64,000 nucleotides of DNA. It comes from Gnetum montanum. Taxonomy: Eukaryota; Streptophyta; Gnetopsida; Gnetales; Gnetaceae. The notes beneath the pieces were generated by a model. It was given only the letters and a program-made list of their open reading frames with translations, was not told the DNA's origin and searched no databases. Below, in pieces: positions 59,547-64,000 of this stretch. The stretch spans positions 130,002 to 194,001 of the forward strand of contig MNCI01038230.1 in the NCBI GenBank assembly GCA_015680685.1, in the 5' to 3' direction. Each line of letters begins with the position of its first letter. Position 1 is the first letter of the stretch. A program made the position numbers and the translations under genes.

Positions 59547-60374
59547 TGATGAGTAGCGAGTAGTCCCTACGATCAACCACATGAATCACCAGTGTTCACT
59601 AAGCAATCTAGTCAAATTTTGTAGAGTTTAGCTCTCTAAGTACACTAGGTCTAGGTAGTGACTCTAATAGACATGATTGTTCTATAGTTAGTTTCACTTG
59701 TGAAGTGCAAAGGTATGATTAAGTATAATCGAGCCATATGATTTTTATCATTTTTATGTTTTTTCTTTAATTCAAATAAATGTTAAAAATAAATAAATTA
59801 AATGTTTAATTAATCCAGTAACTAATTAATGCTTTAACTAGTCCTAAGATAAACATCCATTACCATTTGTCATACACATCTTGAACACCTTATAACACTA
59901 TTGGGTTATCAAGCGTTAAGTGCTACTGGGATTACCAAGTGTTAATTGTATGCTTGATATGGTCATACTTATGTGCATTAATTATCTGAAGTTAATTAAT
60001 TAATCAAATGCAGTAAAGTAAATTTCATGAATAATAAATGCACAAAGTAAATATTATGCTAAGTCCAAGTGATACAAGGTTTATTAAGAAAGCTCATCTT
60101 TATTGTCATTCATACCAAGGTGCTTAGGTACATTAATGCTCAAATAAAAATTCATACATTTCTCACTCATATTGTAGGAACTTAGAAAATATTCTAATTC
60201 TAGGAAGAAAAAATTGCAAGTGCTTGGCTAGTAACTAATGATTGAATGCCATAAATATGGCTGGTGCATGCATTTATATAGGCAACATAAGACACTGCAT
60301 CGACGTGTACATGTTGACGGAGCAAACCACATGTTAACAGGATCTTGTTAATGCAGGTAGATGATAACTCATCA
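59547..60374 (-). mobile_element. Element J 3' LTR
   Basis: Left edge TGATGAGTAG, right edge CTCATCA, followed by the polypurine tract (minus TCAATCATAGGGGTA, 60375-60389). The J internal region lies to the right, so this is the 3' LTR of a minus-strand element. Confidence 0.8.
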
Positions 60375-60559
60375 TACCCCTATGATTGAATGAAAACTTG
60401 TTCTCAAGTGGATAAAAGAAGGAACAAGCTACTTAGAATGTATGGGATTATTGACTAACTAATTGACACAGAAACTAACTTAAACAAATGTTAAGGGTAG
60501 AAGTGTATAGATTTAAAATTTTTACAAGAATTTGTGTTCATGACAACAAAATTGAACAC

Positions 60560-61840
60560 CATGATAAAACTTCATAGTACAACTCCTTTGGAAGCTTGAA
60601 GATGAGGATAAAAATCAAACGATCTAAGGTAGTGGAGGTTCTTGAGGTGCCAAAGTATATTTTCCTGCCTCTGGTACATGCAGTTGTTGTGGTTGAGGCT
60701 ATGGTTAAGGCTGTCTGGCTAATATTGCAACTACTGGTGGAAGACAGGAAGCATCCAACAATGCTTTTATCTTCTCCTTCTTACTTTGGGGATCCTACAT
60801 GGTCCATGCAACATCACCAATGTGGGCTAGTCCTAGAATATTCCATGGATAGGGCATTGTAGGAATCAATCCCTTTACATTGATAAACCAAGTTGCAAAT
60901 TCCTTCATCATTTTTTCCTAATAGGTGGTAGGAGCATGTATGAGTGTATCATTGCAGTAGTGGGATACTCCTTCCTTTCTCCACAATTTTTTAATGAGCC
61001 ATGGACAGGGGAGTGCATTTATTGCATGGTCATTTTTCTTGAATCACTTCTCTATCTCAAGATAGATTAGTTGTGGGAGGTTGACAGAGAATTTTTTGCA
61101 CAGAGCAATGCATACACGAGTAGGAAAAGTTGTTACCTTGCTTAGCCTCACTGTCGAATTAAGGTGGTAGGTTGCTATCTTAAAATAGGAACATTCTACC
61201 ATTGTGAGTGTACCATACTCCTTGCAGTCCAATCCATAGCACTATTGGACCCACTCCTTTTGAACTTTGGGTTTACTTGTGTTGAGATCCTTATTAGTTT
61301 GGTTCTAGTTTTAGGCAATTTGAGGGCCTAAGAGATGGCCTCCACCAAGTAGAACACACTGATGTCCTTGATCTTCACAATGGCATTAAGAAGCCCATTT
61401 TTCTAGAAGAGATACATCTCTCTCATGTACCAGTCCCTATTAGAAATGATGATGGACCAAATGGGAGAGCTTTACAATTGTGTTTTGACATCTTCTATGG
61501 AAAAGTTAAAGAAGGTACCAAAGTTTAATTTTTGGAGAACTGAATGTTGGATATCTTTAAACTAGATTTGCCTAAGTTAGGCTTTAGTCAAAGAAACCTC
61601 AAGCTTTGGTATTGAACCTAGTGCCTCATCCTAGTGGGATAGCTCTATTTCAGCTTGGGGAAACTAATGAATAAATTCCACTTTGGGCTCCTTTTGAAGA
61701 GGTCCCATTGCATGGGTTTCAGCTGGCTACTCCTAGGGTTGTTCTTATTAGCCTCTTCTAATTTTGGGCCCTTTGTTCCTTGGTTGGAATGATCCTCCTT
61801 CATGTGGATGCTTAGGTCTTTATGCCATTTGTAATCACAA
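60560..61840 (-). pseudogene. Element J ORF-X with internal deletion
   Basis: The N-terminal domain is well kept: DCKEYGTLTMVECSYFKIAT then YHLNSTVRL and VNLPQLIYLEIEK (61232-61044). Compared with element F, the sequence jumps from the N-terminal domain (about 60930) to the C-terminal part (about 60890), skipping what is 32410-33790 in F. The missing part is the coiled-coil half. Function unknown. Confidence 0.65.
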
Positions 61841-61859
61841 CATGATCAAGGATTACCGT

Positions 61860-63385
61860 TTTATGTGTAACTTTGGAACACTTGAGTACCTTATCTGTTT
61901 AGGTTAGTTACACTTAGCTAAGTTGTGATTATGGTAGGTTTTATTATTTTAATATTACTTCATTTTAATATCTACTAGAGTTCATTAGAAAGGTTTAACT
62001 CTCATGAGTGGGTGATTTTAATATTATTTTATTAGGTAAACCTTCTACGAGTTAGAAAAGAATTTTAAAAATGTTTTGTCAAAAATATAAGGTTTCTAGC
62101 CCCCATGAGGTAGAGCTCACCTCTAGTAGCTATAGGAATAAAAAGAAAGATTCATGGGTTAAGAGGTTTGAAATTTATGAACTTTGGATGGTTCTGGGCT
62201 GTAAAAATTCCAAGAACTCCTTCCCTGTTTGAGAGAAAATGACAACAATTCACTAAGTGTTGGATGCTATTTATATAATTTTTTCCCTAGGTTGATAGGT
62301 TTGCATCAACGTGCTTGTCTATGTCAACACAATCCCATCGATGTGATTGAAAGATAGAATATTTATGTTTGAAAAATAAGGGATAAATAAGGAGTTTTGA
62401 CACAAAATTAGAGTTGAAAAGAAGCCCAAGAAGCCTGGAACATGATGACATGCATGAAGAGGGTTAGATAATTCAAAAAAATGAAGATTTAATTAGGAGA
62501 ATAACTAGAGAAATGCCATGAAGGAGTGAAAAAATTGAAATAATTTACATGGAGCACAAAAGATTTGAATGCAAACATGACTACAAGATGAGGAACTCAA
62601 CTAACTAAACCAATAGGTATGCAAGTGGGTCCTCCATAGCAGGCTCATGCCATTGATGATCTTACATGTCCTCAAACCAAGAATTCTGTGGGACCCATGG
62701 GTGACTAATGGTTATGATTACTTAAGGAGAAAATTACCAAGAAACTATGTAAGAAATTTGATGCATCAAACTAAGATATTAAACAAAACATGAAAAGAGG
62801 AAATGAGGTGAGATATGAAAAGCATAGGTGGATGAGGTGGAGAGTGGAATGTAGTCCTCTATCGTGGTTACATAAAGTCCATTGTGGATTTTTATGATTA
62901 ATATGAACTGATAACATCCATCCTTAGTCCAAATTAAAACCAACCACTTTCACTAACTTTGCACTCACACTCTAAGACCATTCCACCTCCTCAAGGCACA
63001 TGAATATTCCCATAGATCAACCACCATTCCTAAAAGAGAGAAAAAGAGAAATAGAAAGTGAGATGGGCTTAGTTAGAGGGGACCATCGAGCATGTGTAAC
63101 ATGTCTTCCTAGTTCCATAACCAATGCTTGTATCCTTTATTTTGTTGAAGTTGTGTGCTTTGAATTCCCATTATTGCTTTTTATTTTGTGAATTTGGATG
63201 GGAACTACACCATGCAAAGGCTTAGCTTCTTGTTATTGGTCCATAGTAGAATGGTGTCAAATCCATGAAAATACTCATGCACCCAAGAGGATAGGGAAGT
63301 ACAAAGAGCATGAAATTTCCTTGAAGTTACACCCTTGTCTATCCATTTAATCCTTTCCAAGTTTGAAAACTACCAAGGTCACAAG
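61860..63385 (-). other. Element J spacer
   Basis: Non-coding, homologous to 37430-39010 of element F. It carries a hairpin at 63152-63211 and ends at 63385 (ACAAG), where an A-type LTR begins. Confidence 0.75.
63152..63211 (-). other. Spacer hairpin, element J
   Basis: Minus strand: inner arms TTCCCAT and ATGGGAA pair perfectly. The outer arms keep GTGT/ACAC, with the end pairs lost. Confidence 0.6.
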
Positions 63386-64000
63386 TGAAACACCACAAAA
63401 TTTTGGGTCTCAGCATCCTAACTACAAATTTGGCTAAGTGTCAAAATAGTGACACTTTGCCCATATTTTTCCAAGTGTTGAGTATAGTCAACTCTAAATT
63501 GCCAGATTTGCAAAATTTTTCTAAGTGTCAGAACAATGGCACTTTCTACGCACTGTTACATTGCGTAGCATAACACACTATTACACTACATAGTGTAGTG
63601 TAGCGTAGCACTGTGTCATACTACGTAGCATAGCAACCATGTCTACTACAGTGTAGCAACCACGTCTACTGTAGTGTAACAACCATATCTACTATAGCAT
63701 AGCATCCATATCTACTGCAGCATAGCACCCTGTCTAGCATTCTAGCTAGTGTCCTGTGTCCTACACATAACATGGGATGAGTGCAGTAGACAGTAGCAAC
63801 CAGTGTCCCATGTCCCACGCATAACACAGGATGAGCACAGTGGAGAGTAGTAACCAGTGTCCTGTGTCCCATGTCCCACGCATAACACGGGATGAGCATA
63901 GTGGAGAGTAGTAACCAGTGTCCTGTGTCCCATGTGTAACATGGGATGAGCATAGAAAACAATGTGGTCCCACCCACCACACTACCATGTGGCACCTAAT
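63386..64000 (+). mobile_element. Second A-type LTR (start), continuing beyond the window
   Basis: Begins TGAAACACCACAAAATTTTG, matching the element A LTR start at 8146. There is no polypurine tract before it, so it is likely a 5' LTR inserted into the J spacer. GTAGC-type words fill 63540-63735. Confidence 0.72.
63745..63945 (+). repeat. Minisatellite in A-type LTR, unit 54-61 bases
   Basis: About four units with the core CCCACGCATAACACGGGATG followed by AGCACAGTGGAGAGTAGTAA. Open frames of 66-109 codons on the minus strand are by-products of the repeat. Confidence 0.78.

Larger units (their letters stand above)
21848..60706. repeat. Old tandem duplication, unit about 7.5 kb
   Basis: Copy 1 is 21848-30454. 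Copy 2 starts at 30455 and ends near 60706, and is interrupted by element F (30979-53721). Order in both: gag part, primer site, LTR, Helitron fragment, AT repeats, zinc-motif fragment, LTR, J tail. After removing F and the extra 1.15-kb unit of copy 1, the two copies are about equal in length. TTAAGG is present at both original breakpoints (21844-21849 and 60705-60710). The copies differ at many positions, so the duplication is old. Confidence 0.8.

Noticed and set aside
63666-63995. Overlapping minus-strand open frames of 66-109 codons with repeated peptide words.
   Set aside because: They are translations of the minisatellite in the A-type LTR; the repeat unit explains the open frame.

Overview
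This window looks like intergenic DNA from a large plant nuclear genome, built almost entirely of old, nested LTR retrotransposons. The base composition is AT-rich. The lineages seen (Athila-like and Tat-like Ty3/gypsy, a Copia-like LTR, Helitron remnants) are plant types, and the large repeat load and heavy decay suggest a gymnosperm or similarly large genome, but I cannot fix the species. No intact cellular gene is visible. Reading frames are broken mainly by TAG, TAA and TGA codons where relatives have CAG, CAA and CGA, with few frameshifts. That pattern fits long-term deamination of methylated cytosine.

Left part (1-24 kb): a telescoped stack. Element A is a Tat-type pol carrying a second RNase H, with a 3' LTR at 8146-10481 that has perfect 9-bp ends. 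It lies inside element B (3' LTR 13424-14612). B lies inside the gag of Athila-like element E (3' LTR 19820-20706). E in turn interrupts a minus-strand gag (G') whose 5' LTR starts at 23256.

Middle and right: an old tandem duplication of about 7.5 kb. Copy 1 is 21848-30454. Copy 2 is 30455-60706 minus a large insertion. Each copy holds a gag fragment, an LTR, a Helitron N-terminal fragment, an AT-rich imperfect repeat tract, a fragment with a LINE-type zinc motif, an LTR, and the start of another element (J). Copy 1 also contains an internal 1.15-kb duplication.

Copy 2 is split by element F (30979-53721, minus strand, target duplication ATGGG/ATGGT). F is an Athila-like element with gag, protease, RT, RNase H, integrase, a long spacer and an extra sense-strand ORF (called ORF-X here) before its 3' LTR. 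F contains element C (41058-48027), a structurally complete but non-autonomous gag-protease element with two LTRs, a tRNA-Asp-type primer site and an exact ATTAG target duplication. F also contains a block holding a broken histone H3 gene and a Copia-like LTR. At the right end, a second A-type LTR (from 63386) interrupts element J.

Two features of the Athila-like family deserve attention. One is a two-stage hairpin in the spacer after the coding region, seen in five copies with base changes that preserve pairing. The other is ORF-X, a third ORF with a coiled-coil half, found in E and F and in shortened form in J.
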